This document shows, one piece after another, positions 1 through 8,083 of a stretch of DNA of 64,000 nucleotides. The position numbers and the translations under genes are program-made. The stretch comes from Candidatus Manganitrophus noduliformans (GTDB lineage Bacteria; Nitrospirota; Nitrospiria; SBBL01; Manganitrophaceae), in assembly GCF_012184425.1 (NCBI RefSeq), contig NZ_VTOW01000007.1:42189-106188 (forward strand), written 5' to 3'. The notes beneath the pieces are model-generated. The model had not been told where the DNA came from, searched no databases, and saw only the letters and a list, made by a program, of their open reading frames with translations. Positions within the stretch are counted from its first letter, which is position 1. Each line of letters opens with the position of its first letter.

Positions 1-231
1 CCATTTGATCTGCTGTTGTCGGACGTGGAAATGCCGAGGATGAGCGGGTTTGAGCTGACAGCGAAGATTCGGGCCGATATCAAGCTCTCGGAGCTGCCCG
101 TTGTGCTGGTGACGGCCCTCGAATCGCGTGAGGACCGGGAACGCGGGATTGATGTTGGCGCCAGCGCGTATATTGTGAAGAGCAGCTTTGACCAGAGTAA
201 TTTGTTGGACGTCGTTCGACGGCTTATTTGA
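1..231 (+). CDS. C-terminal receiver domain, probably of a CheA-type hybrid histidine kinase (partial)
   Basis: The frame is open from the first base, so only the last 76 residues are seen. They form the second half of a CheY-like receiver: the phosphoacceptor Asp lies in LLLSDVEMP (residue 8 of the visible part), followed by the VTALES loop and the conserved Lys in AYIVKSS. The gene is followed 45 bp later by cheB. In chemosensory clusters of the Wsp or alternative-function type, a CheA with a C-terminal receiver precedes CheB, so I infer this is the tail of such a hybrid kinase. A free-standing response regulator is also possible because the N-terminal part is outside the window. Confidence 0.75.
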   Translation, partial: PFDLLLSDVEMPRMSGFELTAKIRADIKLSELPVVLVTALESREDRERGIDVGASAYIVKSSFDQSNLLDVVRRLI

Positions 232-276
232 GCGGCCGATCGGTGGGCGTGACAAGATCCTAAACCGGAGTGATCG

Positions 277-1329
277 GTGATCAATGTGCTGGTGGTGGAA
301 GATTCCCGCGTTGTGCGTGAGTTCCTGATTCATCTTCTCGGTTCCGATCCGAACATTCGGGTGATCGGGGCGGTGGCCGATGGGGAGGAGGCCCTTGAGG
401 CCGTCGCGCGTGAAAGGCCCGATGTGGTTACGATGGACATTCATATGCCGAAGATGGATGGCCTGGAGGCAACCCGCCGGATTATGGAGACAAATCCGGT
501 GCCGATCGTAATCGTGAGCGGGAGCGGGGATCCCAAAGAGGTCGCAACGACTTTCCGCGCCATGGAAGCGGGCGCGCTGGCCGTTCTGCCGAGACCGGTG
601 GGGATGAACCATCCCGAATATGAGGCGATGGCGAGAGAATTGGTGCAGACCGTCAAACTCATGTCCGAGGTAAAGGTCGTCAGGCGATGGGCGCGGATTC
701 AGCGGAATGGGGCGATTGTAAGCGCCGTTCGTGCCCCCCCCCTGCCCAAACAATCCTTGGCGGAAATCAAGCTCGTCGCCATCGGCGCTTCGACCGGTGG
801 ACCGCTGGCGCTTCAAACCATTCTATCCGCGCTTTCAAACCGCTTTCCGGTTCCCGTTTTGATCGTTCAGCACATGGTGGCCGATTTTATTCCCGGTTTT
901 GTCGAATGGTTGGATCAAACTTGCTCTCTTCCGGTCCGTGTGGCCGCGCATGGCGAATCTATTCTTCCCGGTCATGCCTATATGGCCCCCGGCGGATACC
1001 AGATGAAAGTAGAAACGGGACAGAAGATCTCGCTGACCAGGGATCTGCCCGAGAACGGTCATCGCCCGTCGGTGTCCTCTCTCTTCCGCTCGGTTGCACA
1101 GGTCTTCGGAAGCCGCGCCGTCGGCGTGCTGCTCACCGGTATGGGGAAAGACGGCGCCGAAGAATTGCGGTTGATGAAAGACCAAGGAGCAATGACATTC
1201 GCGCAGGATGAAGAAAGTTCGGTGGTTCATGGAATGCCGGGGGAAGCGATCAGGCTTGGCGGGGCGGCCTATGTGCTCCCCCCCGATAAAATCGCCGCCG
1301 CGCTGACCAGTTTGGCAAATAAGAAATGA
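277..1329 (+). CDS. cheB: Chemotaxis response regulator / protein-glutamate methylesterase CheB
   Basis: Cytoplasmic enzyme that removes methyl groups from (and deamidates) chemoreceptor glutamates, activated by phosphorylation. It has 350 residues, the usual length. Residues 1-120 are a receiver domain with the acidic pair E8/D9 and phosphoacceptor D54 (VTMDIHMPKMDG). The esterase domain starts near 163 and shows the serine of AIGASTGGP (S172), the histidine of IVQHM (H199) and the aspartate of TGMGKDGAEE (D292), the expected catalytic triad. The start is GTG with GGAG at 267-270. It sits between a CheA-like receiver and a hybrid kinase and is probably cotranscribed with both. Nothing looks broken. 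Confidence 0.95.
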   Translation: MINVLVVEDSRVVREFLIHLLGSDPNIRVIGAVADGEEALEAVARERPDVVTMDIHMPKMDGLEATRRIMETNPVPIVIVSGSGDPKEVATTFRAMEAGALAVLPRPVGMNHPEYEAMARELVQTVKLMSEVKVVRRWARIQRNGAIVSAVRAPPLPKQSLAEIKLVAIGASTGGPLALQTILSALSNRFPVPVLIVQHMVADFIPGFVEWLDQTCSLPVRVAAHGESILPGHAYMAPGGYQMKVETGQKISLTRDLPENGHRPSVSSLFRSVAQVFGSRAVGVLLTGMGKDGAEELRLMKDQGAMTFAQDEESSVVHGMPGEAIRLGGAAYVLPPDKIAAALTSLANKK

Positions 1330-1396
1330 GTCGACGCGAGATCGGGAACCCGGGCGCTCAGCCGGCTCTGCTCTTGTTCCTAAAGGAGAATTGAGA

Positions 1397-3172
1397 ATGC
1401 CGTCCCCAAAAGAAATCAAGAACAGTGGTATCGAGATCCTGATTGCCGAGGACAGTCCGACGCAGGCCGAAGCGCTGAAACTCATCCTCGAGCGACACGG
1501 TTACCAAGTGACGATCGCGGCCAACGGCCGAAAGGCGGTTGCCGCGGTTTACGAACGGAAGCCGGCGGTCATCATCAGCGATATTATGATGCCTGAAATG
1601 GATGGATATGCCTTCTGTAAGGCGGTCAAATCCGACGAGCGGATTAAAGACATCCCGGTGATCCTGGTGACGACGCTGACCGATCCGAGAGACATCGTCA
1701 AGGGATTGGAATGCGGCGCCGACAATTTCATTCGTAAACCGTATGACGAGAAGTACCTGTTGTCGCGGATCGACTGTCTCCTCATGAACCGGGAGCTGCG
1801 CAAAAGTGAAAAGGTGCGGTTCGGGATGGAGATCAGTCTCATGGGCCAACGGCATAATATCACCTCGGAACGGCAGCAGATTCTCGATCTGCTCATTTCG
1901 ACCTACGAGCAAGCGGTCCATATCAACGAGGAGCTGGAGGCCCGGCAGAAGGAGCTCGCGCATTCAAGCCAAGTGCTCCACGGCTTGTACCGCATCGCTG
2001 AGGGTCTCAACCGGTGTACGAGTGAGCAGGAAGTGGCCGATAAGGCGTTGGAGCGTGCAATGGAATTGCCCGGCGTTCAAGCGGGATGGTTCTCTCTTCG
2101 GGACGGGGTGTCCGGTTTCCATGTCGCCGCGGTCCGAGGCGTGCCTCCTTCGCTGGAGCTTCCCGGTGCCATGGAAGGAGATTGCCTCTGTCGCCGAAAA
2201 CTCCTCTCCCACGATCTGGGCCACGTGACGAACATTCTCGAATGCGAGCGGCTCCAGAAGGTGAAAGACGATCTGCATGGGTTGCGCGGCCATGCCAGCA
2301 TTCCTTTGAATATCGGCGACCAGACGTTAGGGGTGATGAACTTGGCGGGACCGGATCGGGGATTGTTTGACGACGACGATCTGAAAGTATTGTACAGCGT
2401 CGGGAATCAAGTTGCCATCGCGCTGGAGCGGGCGCGGCTGCATGCGCGGGTCCTCGACCGCACCGCGCAATTAGAGGCGGCGAATAAAGAACTGGAAGCC
2501 TTCTCCTACTCGGTATCGCACGATCTAAGGGCGCCGCTGCGCCATATCAGCGGATTCGCTGAAATGCTCAAAGAGAACCAAGGGGCGGCGTCGGACGAAG
2601 AGAGCCAACGCTGCATCAACACCATCATGAATTCGTCAAAGAAAATGGAGCGATTGATCGACGATCTGCTGGCCTTCTCACGGATGGCGAAGACCGAGAT
2701 GCATCTCGAAAAAGTAAATCTGGATCAACTCGTCCAAGAAGTGATCAAAGATTTACAACCGGAGATCGAGCGCCGCGAGATCGCCTGGGTAATCGGTCCC
2801 CTGCCGGACGTGGAGGGAGATGGGGCGATGTTGCGGCAGGTCTGGGTCAATCTAATCGGCAATGCGGTGAAGTATACCGGGACCCGCGTGAAAGCCGAGA
2901 TTGAGATCGGCAGCCGGCCGGCGGGGCAGGAGCCGCTTTTTTTTGTTCGAGACAATGGGGTGGGATTTGACCCGCAGTATGCCGACAAGCTCTTCGGCGT
3001 GTTCCAGAGGCTGCACCGATCGGACGAGTTTGAGGGAACCGGGATTGGACTGGCCAACGTCCGTCGGATCGTCCACCGCCATGGAGGCCGGACCTGGGCC
3101 GAGGGAAGGGTGAACGGCGGCGCGGTCTTTTATTTTTCCTTGCTCAGCAGAGACAGGCATTCCCTTGAGTGA
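1397..3172 (+). CDS. Receiver-GAF-histidine kinase signalling protein
   Basis: 591 residues. An N-terminal receiver (about 12-130) has phosphoacceptor D62 in IISDIMMPEMDG and the conserved Lys in FIRKPYD. A GAF-like domain (about 195-350) follows, then a short coiled coil and a HisKA dimerisation domain with the phospho-histidine H375 in SVSHDLRAPL. The ATPase domain shows the N box NAVKYTG, the G1 motif DNGVGFD and the G2 motif GTGIGLANV. No membrane segment is visible, so it is cytoplasmic. I chose ATG at 1397 rather than TTG at 1391 because GGAG (1385-1388) has proper spacing only to 1397. It is the third gene of the chemosensory group and probably receives or passes phosphate within it. 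Confidence 0.9.
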   Translation: MPSPKEIKNSGIEILIAEDSPTQAEALKLILERHGYQVTIAANGRKAVAAVYERKPAVIISDIMMPEMDGYAFCKAVKSDERIKDIPVILVTTLTDPRDIVKGLECGADNFIRKPYDEKYLLSRIDCLLMNRELRKSEKVRFGMEISLMGQRHNITSERQQILDLLISTYEQAVHINEELEARQKELAHSSQVLHGLYRIAEGLNRCTSEQEVADKALERAMELPGVQAGWFSLRDGVSGFHVAAVRGVPPSLELPGAMEGDCLCRRKLLSHDLGHVTNILECERLQKVKDDLHGLRGHASIPLNIGDQTLGVMNLAGPDRGLFDDDDLKVLYSVGNQVAIALERARLHARVLDRTAQLEAANKELEAFSYSVSHDLRAPLRHISGFAEMLKENQGAASDEESQRCINTIMNSSKKMERLIDDLLAFSRMAKTEMHLEKVNLDQLVQEVIKDLQPEIERREIAWVIGPLPDVEGDGAMLRQVWVNLIGNAVKYTGTRVKAEIEIGSRPAGQEPLFFVRDNGVGFDPQYADKLFGVFQRLHRSDEFEGTGIGLANVRRIVHRHGGRTWAEGRVNGGAVFYFSLLSRDRHSLE

Positions 3173-3280
3173 GCCGAACCGATAGGGGGCGTTGAGGATT
3201 CAGAGAATAAATAGAAAAGTGGAAGCCTGTGAGTGTAAAACGGGAACGATGAAAGCAGGTCTCGGGACGAATCCGATGCT

Positions 3281-3628
3281 TTATTTATCATCGTCGGGAC
3301 GCGCTCCTTCAGGCGATGAGGGCTTTGGGAAAGTAAAGGATCTCGCACCGTGACGCACGGTAAGGATCTGGACCGCTGATTTTCCGGGTAAGATCCTGTA
3401 AATAATGCGGTAGTTCTCTACGATCAACTCGCGGAGACCAGAGGAAGGAAATTCCGGTACGAAGCGGCCTGATTTCGGAAACCGAGCCAGGCGGGAAACC
3501 TTTGTTTTGATCTGTTTGACGAGCTTTCTGGCTGCGGTAGGATTGTCGGCTTGGATATACTGCGCAATTTCCAATAAGCTCTGAAGCGCAGGATTCGTCC
3601 AGGCAATGGCGTAAGGCCGCTTAGCCAT
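3281..3628 (-). CDS. ParE/RelE-family toxin
   Basis: 115 residues of the RelE/ParE plasmid stabilisation fold: the N-terminal part AWTNPALQSLLEIAQYIQ, the arginine-rich middle RFPKSGRFVPEF, and the C-terminal strand RIIYRILPGKSAVQILTVRHGAR typical of ParE. Such proteins poison gyrase or cleave mRNA on ribosomes; the ParE-like C-terminus favours the gyrase type, but this is inference. Its start overlaps the end of the antitoxin gene by 8 bp, so the two are translationally coupled. The C-terminal 15 residues (PKPSSPEGARPDDDK) are a polar tail beyond the usual fold. Confidence 0.88.
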   Translation of the reverse strand: MAKRPYAIAWTNPALQSLLEIAQYIQADNPTAARKLVKQIKTKVSRLARFPKSGRFVPEFPSSGLRELIVENYRIIYRILPGKSAVQILTVRHGARSFTFPKPSSPEGARPDDDK

Positions 3629-3899
3629 TTAGCAGCGAATCCAGTCGCCGCATCGCATCCTTGTGCGAGACCACTTCGCCTCGCTCGGCCGCCTGAAGCC
3701 CTCGGACGATTGCCTCCAGCAGTTCCAAGCGCTCGAGTCGATCCTCATACTCCTTCATATCCTCAACAACTGCGGCGGACCGGCCCCTCTGTGTCAGGAT
3801 CAGTGGACGGCGCGTTTTTTTAATCTTCTCAAGCAGCTCAGCCGCATTGGTGCGAAAATCGGTTACGGGAATGATATCCTCAGTCAGTTTTGCTTTCAT
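3621..3899 (-). CDS. Phd/YefM-family antitoxin
   Basis: 92 residues. The N-terminal half (IIPVTDFRTNAAELLEKI, then RRPLILTQRGRSAAVVED) is the DNA-binding Phd/YefM fold; the C-terminal half (LLEAIVRGLQAAERGEVVSHKDAM) is the toxin-binding tail often found in Phd proteins paired with ParE toxins. The start has AAGGA about ten bases upstream. It is the first gene of the pair and is expected to repress its own promoter; a promoter and an operator-like palindrome lie just upstream. The upstream side of that operator is occupied by an insertion sequence. Confidence 0.9.
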   Translation of the reverse strand: MKAKLTEDIIPVTDFRTNAAELLEKIKKTRRPLILTQRGRSAAVVEDMKEYEDRLERLELLEAIVRGLQAAERGEVVSHKDAMRRLDSLLNG

Positions 3900-3949
3900 T
3901 CAAATATTTCCTTTAAAAAGTCTTTCTCTAGTACTTCTGAATATCCTTA

Positions 3950-3978
3950 AAAATACCTCAAAATTCAAGTAAAGTCAA
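3950..3978 (-). promoter_or_regulatory. Sigma-70-like promoter of the toxin-antitoxin operon
   Basis: Read leftward: -35 TTGACT (3973-3978), spacer of exactly 17 bases, -10 TATTTT (3950-3955), about 50 bases before the antitoxin start codon. A palindrome TACCA-aac-TGGT(A/G) at 3983-3995 sits directly upstream of the -35 box and is the probable autoregulatory site. The promoter core itself is untouched by the insertion sequence. Confidence 0.6.
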
Positions 3979-3995
3979 TCTAATACCAAACTGGT
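3978..3995 (+). repeat. Target-site duplication, left copy (18 bp)
   Basis: The 18 bases ATCTAATACCAAACTGGT occur here and again at 5413-5430, immediately outside the inverted ends of the insertion sequence. Duplications this long are known for relatives of IS1202. The duplicated sequence contains the palindrome TACCAnnnTGGT. Confidence 0.88.
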
Positions 3996-5412
3996 GTCAA
4001 GCCAAAGTAGAAATGTCCTCTTTCTACCAAAATAGAAATGTCCGGTTTTAGGTGGGTGGGGTGGGCACTCTTTTTTCTGCCCGACCGAACTGAAACTTCC
4101 TCCACGGATGCTCCGAGCAAGGCGTGCTGCTCTTGGGGGTTTGGCTCCTGTTGGCAGGGGGCTGCACTTTGACCGGTCGGGTGAGAATCTCTGAGTAGCG
4201 AAGACTCCTGCCTTGATGCATCAGATGCAACGAGCCGTCCAGTCGCTCTTCGATGCAGAGCCTCTCTGCCCGGATATTCTCCTGAATCTGATACAGCTTG
4301 CCTTCATAGCAGAGCGTCCAATCCTTCCTCAGTACCCGCTCGCTCTTAATGCAGAGAATCCGATCCAACTCTCTTGCTGGGGGAGCCGTCCGATGCAGGT
4401 CTGCCGCCTTGGCGGGGGCAACCTCGAATCGCTTGTTGTAGATCAGAAGATACTTCTCTAAGAAGCGATTTGCCTCTTCAATGCTGGCGATCTTCTCTAG
4501 CCGCATCTCCTTAATCAGCCGGTCCTGAAAGGTGCGAAAGAGCCGCTCAATTCTCCCTTTGGCCTGCGGGGAGTCCGCATGGATGACTTCGACCCCCAAT
4601 TCAGCAAGACTTCTCTGAAATTGGCTCATCGGCTTACTATCCAATAGCTGCTCTTCTTCGGTCTGCTTGGCAGTCGATTTGTAGCTCGAGTGCTTGTCGA
4701 GGTAGATCCCCAAGGGAACCCCATACTGCCGGATGTAGCGCCGAAAGCTGTCCATGGCAGGGTAGGTGCCTTCGTACTCATAGAAGCGGGCATACACGCG
4801 GCTGGTGGCATCGTCGATGTAGGCCATCAGCACACAGTGCGGGCCTCTGCCTTCCAGCCAATCGTGATGCGAGCCGTCCATCTGCAACAGCTCCCCCCAT
4901 TGCGCTCTTCTCTGTCTCCATCGCCGATGCGGCCGCCTCTTCCTGCTCGGATAGACAACTCCTTCTGCTGCCAGCCACAGTCGCAGCGTCTCATCGCTGA
5001 TGGCAATCTTATCTCGCTCAGAGAGCTTCTCGGCCGCAAGCGTCGGCCCAAAGCCCGCATACTGCTCGCTGTAGAGCACCAAGATCTTCTCTTTGCGCTT
5101 AGGCGCAATCCGACGGTTCGAGGGCCTGCCTCGGCTGCGATGACACAGCCCCCGCTCCCCTTCCTCTGACAGCCGCTTCTCAAGCCTGCGGATCTGCCGC
5201 ACGCTTAACCCCAGATGCTCCGCCGCTTGCTGCTGCGTCAGTTGCTTCTCAATCACCTGCTCGATAATATGCAGCCGTCTGGCTTCCTTGCTCCTCATCA
5301 CCAAAATATCCTCCAAAGCTCCCCTGCCTCCTCCTTAAAAAAAGAAAACAGTGTAGCTCACATGAGGACATTTCTACTTTGGTAAAAGCGGACATTATCA
5401 CTTTGGGATTAC
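3996..5412 (-). mobile_element. Insertion sequence, IS1202/ISNCY-like, 1417 bp
   Basis: Bounded by 18-bp direct repeats. The terminal inverted repeats, both starting GT, match at 17 of 23 positions: the left begins GTCAAGCCAAAG and the right, read inward, GTAATCCCAAAG; both then carry AATGTCC. A second, subterminal copy of the repeat is present at each side (TACCAAAATAGAAATGTCC near 4027-4045; the right copy differs at one base), probably a second transposase-binding site. It carries one transposase gene read leftward. The element looks intact and recent because the target duplication is perfect. Confidence 0.88.
4048..5298 (-). CDS. DDE transposase of the insertion sequence (ISNCY/IS1202 type)
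   Basis: About 416 residues. The N-terminus is a helix-turn-helix (LTQQQAAEHLGLSVRQIRRL). The catalytic DDE triad can be assigned to the Asp of LLQMDGSHHDW, the Asp of GIYLDKHSS and the Glu of KGRIERLFRTF. A rve-type core (residues about 135-310) and a C-terminal beta-rich region complete the protein. An open frame extends to TTG at 5316, but GGAGGA lies about ten bases before the ATG at 5298, which I prefer. It catalyses cut-and-paste or copy-out of its own element. The frame is intact. Confidence 0.88.
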   Translation of the reverse strand: MRSKEARRLHIIEQVIEKQLTQQQAAEHLGLSVRQIRRLEKRLSEEGERGLCHRSRGRPSNRRIAPKRKEKILVLYSEQYAGFGPTLAAEKLSERDKIAISDETLRLWLAAEGVVYPSRKRRPHRRWRQRRAQWGELLQMDGSHHDWLEGRGPHCVLMAYIDDATSRVYARFYEYEGTYPAMDSFRRYIRQYGVPLGIYLDKHSSYKSTAKQTEEEQLLDSKPMSQFQRSLAELGVEVIHADSPQAKGRIERLFRTFQDRLIKEMRLEKIASIEEANRFLEKYLLIYNKRFEVAPAKAADLHRTAPPARELDRILCIKSERVLRKDWTLCYEGKLYQIQENIRAERLCIEERLDGSLHLMHQGRSLRYSEILTRPVKVQPPANRSQTPKSSTPCSEHPWRKFQFGRAEKRVPTPPT

Positions 5413-5430
5413 ATCTAATACCAAACTGGT
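5413..5430 (+). repeat. Target-site duplication, right copy (18 bp)
   Basis: Exact copy of 3978-3995. Here the following base restores the full 5-3-5 palindrome TACCAAACTGGTA, the likely original operator. The rest of the stretch to 5765 (335 bases) is AT-rich and holds only the short ORF and palindrome listed next. Confidence 0.88.
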
Positions 5431-5541
5431 AGTTCGAGGCATGGAATAGGCAATGTCGCATAACAAACATTATGTAAAGCATTATAATTAGGTAATCTCT
5501 TAGTTCCTTGACTCCGCTACTCACCTTTTCTGCAAGAAGTC

Positions 5542-5655
5542 TCAACGAAAAAAATGGGCAACGAACGGGCTCATCTCGCGCTTGGCGAGCGGCAATGCGG
5601 AGTTCATATATATGAACTCCATCCGCTCAGGCCAATCGTTATCTGTTTTCTTCAT
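5542..5655 (-). CDS. Possible 37-residue small protein
   Basis: A short leftward ORF with a good ribosome-binding site (GGAG, 6 bases before ATG). The translation includes MEFIYMNSALPLAKREMS. The segment ALPLAKREM resembles SLPLAKEKM at the end of the partial gene at the right edge of the window, which hints at a shared small family, but the match is short. A 22-bp perfect palindrome lies inside it, which could instead mean that this stretch is only a structured RNA or operator. I do not recognise a function. Confidence 0.35.
   Translation of the reverse strand: MKKTDNDWPERMEFIYMNSALPLAKREMSPFVAHFFR
5599..5620. repeat. 22-bp perfect palindrome with an outer 6-bp arm pair
   Basis: The half-site is GGAGTTCATAT, followed at once by its exact complement. 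Outside it, GAGCGG (5587-5592) and CCGCTC (5623-5628) can pair as well, giving a 42-base hairpin-forming unit. It could be a dimeric operator or an RNA hairpin. Confidence 0.6.
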
Positions 5656-5765
5656 CACCTACTCCAATCTCTCTCCAGGCTCGATATATCGATTTTGGAA
5701 CACTCGAGGGTCGGCACGATCCGAATTTTTTCCCGAGATATTCGGCCTATAAAGTTTCGCTTTCG

Positions 5766-5993
5766 CTAGGATCTCAGGTCGATCGGTTGAATATCGACCT
5801 TTACATTTGAATTCAAGAAATACCGAATCCCGTCCCGCATCACATCTTTGATGGGACACTTTTTCCGATCCGCAACGATCGTTAAGAGCGCTTGCTCGGT
5901 CGGGGCGAAATCTTCCAGGGAAACCGCGTGTGAATCGGCGGATACCCTCCGCCTACCGCTTCGCTTGCGGATTAAAGCTGTGTCCTCTGCCAT
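5766..5993 (-). CDS. Uncharacterised 75-residue protein
   Basis: I do not recognise the family. The basic N-terminus (MAEDTALIRKRSGRRRV) is followed by one predicted helical segment, FAPTEQALLTIVADRKKCPIKDVMRDGIRYFL. The arrangement resembles small helical DNA-binding or antitoxin-like proteins, but no motif is diagnostic. The start has AAGGAG at good spacing, so it is likely expressed. It lies between the insertion-sequence flank and the stomatin-like gene. Confidence 0.6.
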   Translation of the reverse strand: MAEDTALIRKRSGRRRVSADSHAVSLEDFAPTEQALLTIVADRKKCPIKDVMRDGIRYFLNSNVKVDIQPIDLRS

Positions 5994-6038
5994 GATTGCT
6001 TTCTCCTTATCGAGTAAGTGCGATTGATCGGCTTGCCG

Positions 6039-7043
6039 TTAGGGTTGTTCCACCTTCCTCTTGCTTCCGTTCAAGAGCTCCCGGATTCCACCCAGGGCCG
6101 ATAGGATGCCGGTGGCTTCGTAAGGAACCATGATGAGCTTGCTCTTCTCCCCTCCGAGGATCGTCTTCGAGGCTTCCAGGTATCGCATGGCGATGAGATA
6201 CTGGATGGCATTTTGGTCCGGCGATTCCTTGGTCGCATTGATGATTTGCGCGATTGCCTTCGCTTCTCCTTCTGCCGCCTTCTGGCGGGCCTCGGCTTCC
6301 CCCTCCGCGATGAGAACCTGAGATTCTTTAAATCCTTCGGCTTTGGTAATCTCCGCGGTCTTGATCCCCTCTGCCTCGAGAATCCTGGATTGCTTCATTC
6401 CCTCCGATTCGAGGACCGCGGCGCGCTTGGCTCGCTCCGCACGCATTTGCGCCTCCATCGCATCCCGGATACTCGCGGGAGGGATGATGTCTTGTAGTTC
6501 AACGCGATTGACCTTGATTCCCCACTTTCCTGTCACATCGTCGAGGGTAGTCCTGAGCTTTTTATTGATCTGATCGCGTGAAGAGAGCGTTGCGTCTAAA
6601 TCCAGCTCTCCGATCAAGTTTCTGAGCGTCGTCTGTGTTAGTTTTTCAATCGCATCCGGCAGATTCGCGATCTCATAGACCGTCTTTACAGGATCTGTGA
6701 TCTGAAAATAGAGAACCGCATTAATGTCGATCTGGACATTATCTTTGGTGATCACCGCCTGTTTTGGAAAATCATAGACGGTCTCCCTCAGATCGATCCG
6801 GCTGATCCGTTCTTTTTTGATGATCGTTCTTCCATCGATATCGGTGACGGCATAGCGCCAGTCGATCTCCCGCGGCTTGTCAAGCAAAGGGATGATAAAG
6901 TTGATTCCGGATTTAAGATCTCGATGATAGGAGCCGAGGCGTTCAATCACAATCGTCTCCGCCTGTTGCACGATCCTCATGCCGAGAACCGCAATAAGAA
7001 GGAGAAATCCGGCAACCAGGATAAAGAGAGCGACGCTAGCCAT
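6039..7043 (-). CDS. SPFH/Band 7 (stomatin-like, QmcA-type) membrane protein
   Basis: 334 residues. One N-terminal membrane anchor (VALFILVAGFLLLIAVLGM) precedes the SPFH domain beginning RIVQQAETIVIERLGSYHR, with the internal RIDLRETVYDFPKQAVITKDN region, then a coiled-coil stretch rich in AEGE/EAEG repeats and a short hydrophobic C-terminus. Such proteins form oligomeric rings in membrane microdomains and modulate proteases or envelope stress. The start at 7043 is chosen because GGAG lies 6 bases before it, while an upstream ATG at 7055 has no good site. It overlaps the end of the nfeD-like gene by 8 bp; the NfeD-SPFH pairing is a known conserved operon. Confidence 0.92.
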   Translation of the reverse strand: MASVALFILVAGFLLLIAVLGMRIVQQAETIVIERLGSYHRDLKSGINFIIPLLDKPREIDWRYAVTDIDGRTIIKKERISRIDLRETVYDFPKQAVITKDNVQIDINAVLYFQITDPVKTVYEIANLPDAIEKLTQTTLRNLIGELDLDATLSSRDQINKKLRTTLDDVTGKWGIKVNRVELQDIIPPASIRDAMEAQMRAERAKRAAVLESEGMKQSRILEAEGIKTAEITKAEGFKESQVLIAEGEAEARQKAAEGEAKAIAQIINATKESPDQNAIQYLIAMRYLEASKTILGGEKSKLIMVPYEATGILSALGGIRELLNGSKRKVEQP

Positions 7044-7500
7044 TTTGGACTCCATTTAAATGGGCTTTCTTTACGGTCAATTCAGTTCCTTGGACATGGA
7101 TTACCTCGATCACTTCATTGAGCTCTATCGGCGCATTCTTTTCCGAGATCGCTTTCCAGTCATCACCTCCGACAAGCACCCGCCCGCGGCCGATCTCCGG
7201 GTCGATTCGTTCACATACTCTTCCCTTTTGGCCGATTAAAGCTTCGGCGTTCGTTTTTTGGCGGCCGGCAGGAAGATAGAAATATTTCTCCACGATCGGC
7301 TTGACCGTGTAGAGGAACGCAGCTGAGACGATAAAGAACGTGAAACTCTGCGCGGCAAAACCAAGTTCCAACCCGGCTGCGAGCGCGGCGGCGAGGCAGC
7401 CGACCCCGGCGCCGGCGAGTGCGAACCCGGCCGTGAATATTTCGGCGGCCAGAAGGAGTATTCCCGCGATGAACCAGATCTGCCAAGGTGCGAAATCCAT
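7036..7500 (-). CDS. NfeD-family membrane protein (short form)
   Basis: 154 residues. Membrane segments at about 5-25, 30-50 and 52-70 are followed by a C-terminal OB-fold domain (ALIGQKGRVCERIDPEIGRGRVLVGGDDWKAIS) typical of short NfeD proteins. Its partner is the downstream overlapping stomatin-like protein; the two are known to act together in membrane organisation. No ClpP-like protease domain is present, as expected of the short class. Confidence 0.92.
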   Translation of the reverse strand: MDFAPWQIWFIAGILLLAAEIFTAGFALAGAGVGCLAAALAAGLELGFAAQSFTFFIVSAAFLYTVKPIVEKYFYLPAGRQKTNAEALIGQKGRVCERIDPEIGRGRVLVGGDDWKAISEKNAPIELNEVIEVIHVQGTELTVKKAHLNGVQNG

Positions 7501-7526
7501 TTCTGCTCACAATTTGCTGGCGCCGG

Positions 7527-8030
7527 CTATCCCAGATGAATTTCGATCGACTTGCTATCGCACAGCATCGCCGCATTCTCATCGAAGATGCACGCCCTGC
7601 CGATCGCCAGGAGATTCCCCGTCCGGCTGATCTCTTTTGACTCTGTGGGGCTGTCACTGCAGGTAAGGCTCGCCGACTCACTGGAATCCCGCCCACCGTA
7701 TTCACAGACCCGGAGCGCCATGCCCTCGCTCTGACAACTGGCGTGCAGCGGGCAATTCAGGCTAAATACCCGCGTTTGATCGGAGAGTGCGAGGGCGTCT
7801 TCGCCCACGTGTAACTCAAAGGTATACAGTCCGCTCGGGCTCGAGTACGATACATCCCACCCCACCTGAATCTGTTTTCCGTCATCGATGATCGCGGGGC
7901 TGATCGAGAGCTCTTTCAGATTCACGAAGGAGTCTGACCGGCGCTCGCCCTCCCGCTGCAAGCCACAGGCTGCCAGGAAAAATGTCCCGATCATCACCAT
8001 TCCGAGAAGAGATCTGGGGCATCTCTTCAT
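7527..8030 (-). CDS. Uncharacterised lipoprotein, possibly part of the transfer operon
   Basis: 167 residues. A type II signal peptide ends at the lipobox FLAAC (MKRCPRSLLGMVMIGTFFLAACG), so it should be lipid-anchored in the envelope. The mature part is beta-rich with several Cys (NCPLHASC, RVCEYGG, LTCSDS, RACIFDE, MLCDSK) that could form disulfides in the periplasm; dsbC upstream would suit such a substrate. The start at 8030 is preferred over an upstream one because GGAG is 7 bases away. It is the last gene of the leftward transfer gene set. Function unknown. Confidence 0.7.
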   Translation of the reverse strand: MKRCPRSLLGMVMIGTFFLAACGLQREGERRSDSFVNLKELSISPAIIDDGKQIQVGWDVSYSSPSGLYTFELHVGEDALALSDQTRVFSLNCPLHASCQSEGMALRVCEYGGRDSSESASLTCSDSPTESKEISRTGNLLAIGRACIFDENAAMLCDSKSIEIHLG

Positions 8031-8083
8031 CCTGCTTCTCCGCCGATCCGATCGAGCAAACAACCGCTCTTGGGGTATATCCG

